Below, piece after piece: positions 63,026 through 64,000 of a stretch of DNA of 64,000 bases. Origin of the DNA: Aspidiotus rigidus (taxonomy: Eukaryota; Arthropoda; Insecta; Hemiptera; Diaspididae); the NCBI GenBank assembly GCA_035079385.1, contig JAVHKY010000010.1:4712001-4776000 (forward strand). Direction: 5' to 3'. The first letter of the stretch is position 1. Every line of letters starts with the position of its first letter. Both the position numbers and the translations under genes were made by a program. Below the pieces are notes generated by a model that saw nothing but the letters and a program-made list of their open reading frames with translations, had not been told where the DNA came from and did not search any database.

Positions 63026-64000
63026 TAATGCAGAGTGGAATTCAGTGTGTAAAATACTTCCAGAATCAACTGTGGAGGAGCAGTACACTCAATAGCTGTT
63101 GCCTATTGTAATAACAGATCTCACCAGCAATAATAAAATTTTCTAATTTTTATATAATATGTATGCGACTGCAAGTAATCTTAGTTACAAAAAAAAAAAT
63201 AAATGAAGCTTGCGGAATATTCTTTTGATGACTATGGTACTATCCATATTTTTCTGCAGCTGCATTGTACAAAACGCAAACTCCATCCAAATTTTTCCCC
63301 CAAGTTTCTATATTATGAACTATTTCTGAATTGTTCCGTGGGGATTCTAAATGTAGCCTAAAGTATTGGATGATGGACTCTGATGGAGATGGTGGTATTG
63401 GAGCTGAGGTTGTTATTCAATCTGTTGTTTGTTCTTTAGCCATGATTGCAATTGAAAAGGTCATTTCATCTACATCCATCATCTCTAGTAGACGAGCATA
63501 ATCTCATTTTGCTCTTTTTAAAAACTAAGAAAGTATGGTTTTAAAATCTTGTCTAGTTCTTAATATAATATGCTTACACACTTAAATCATTGATTCAGTC
63601 ATCATTGCATAAATGGTGACATTGTTTTGCACTAATTTTCCGATTGTCCGTATCTCAAATATTGAGAAATACTGAGCACACAGGTACGGTGAAAACTAAA
63701 TTAATGGGAATACAAAGAGAAGAAACAAAACAAAATTTTAAAAAACACGATTATTTCAAAAGTTATAAATTTCAAGGAAAGTATATTTCTACAGCAAAAC
63801 ATAATGAGATTTACAACTCTTCCGATTGCGTTTTAGGTGTGAAAAACACGACGCCGGACTCCAAGCTAGCCAATTCGCTTGGCAGCATTCTGAAGAAAAA
63901 TAGCCAAGGCACGTTATAAGAAAACACGTGCTTTTAGCACGCGTGATCGGTAGACTCTATATGTCACATAATATTAAGTACCTAAGCAAGGTCGTCCATT
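63026..64000. other. Non-coding stretch with one unsupported ORF
   Basis: A 91-codon plus-strand frame (63644-63919, Lys/Asn/Ser-rich, start MSVSQILRNTEHTG) matches nothing known to me and has no clear gene context. Confidence 0.35.

Noticed and set aside
63644..63919. 91-codon plus-strand ORF
   Set aside because: Low-complexity Lys/Asn/Ser composition, no recognisable domain, isolated.

Overview
This is nuclear DNA of an animal, almost certainly an insect; a sap-feeding hemipteran is possible, but nothing here fixes the order. Three lines of evidence support this: (1) short-intron genes of ordinary animal families, (2) heavy interspersed-repeat content (LINEs, a Penelope-like element, many terminal-inverted-repeat elements, long microsatellites), and (3) a very AT-rich insect-style mitochondrial 12S rRNA fragment inserted in the nuclear sequence. 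There are no operons or prokaryotic signals. Most of the window is repeat-derived.

Layout. 0-5 kb is the only clearly genic part, all on the minus strand: the terminal part of a follicle-cell-protein-3C-like gene running off the left edge, an intact single-exon MaoC/hot-dog dehydratase gene (HTD2-like), and three exons of an ARMC7-like armadillo gene. 4.6-9.8 kb holds a decayed LINE tail, small hairpin elements and a 256-bp (GA)n tract. 9.8-11.75 kb is a degenerate Penelope-like retroelement with reverse transcriptase and GIY-YIG remnants. 12.2-17.75 kb is a composite, roughly 5.1-kb imperfect giant inverted repeat. It carries a decayed unknown ORF family, a Tigger-like MITE and a captured AP-endonuclease fragment. 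17.8-26.2 kb is repeat-rich and mostly non-coding. 26.8-32.2 kb is one Jockey/I-like LINE on the minus strand, split by younger insertions. 32.9-36.1 kb holds a hAT-type MITE with a perfect 8-bp target duplication, a 45-bp minisatellite element and the mitochondrial insertion. 37.4-38.85 kb is a second LINE fragment with an insertion.

39-64 kb is dominated by pieces of UDP-glycosyltransferase (UGT)-like genes on the minus strand. C-terminal membrane-anchor exons are repeated five times (40.6-43.45 kb). N-terminal exons flank a 15-kb array made of two related modules, A (about 539 bp) and B (about 542 bp), in the irregular order AB x6, B, B, AB, B, AB, AB, AB, B, B, AB, A. The apparent founder of the array, still containing about 480 bp that every array copy lacks, lies at its right edge (59.3-60.6 kb). 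I saw no exon with the UGT donor-binding signature, so the window holds no complete UGT gene. A diverged duplicate of the left array flank recurs at 62.5-63.0 kb, next to a decayed LTR-retrotransposon gag remnant.

The strongest candidates for something undescribed are the two-module UGT exon array with its founder, the 5-kb foldback element, and the minisatellite-bearing TIR family with at least five copies here.
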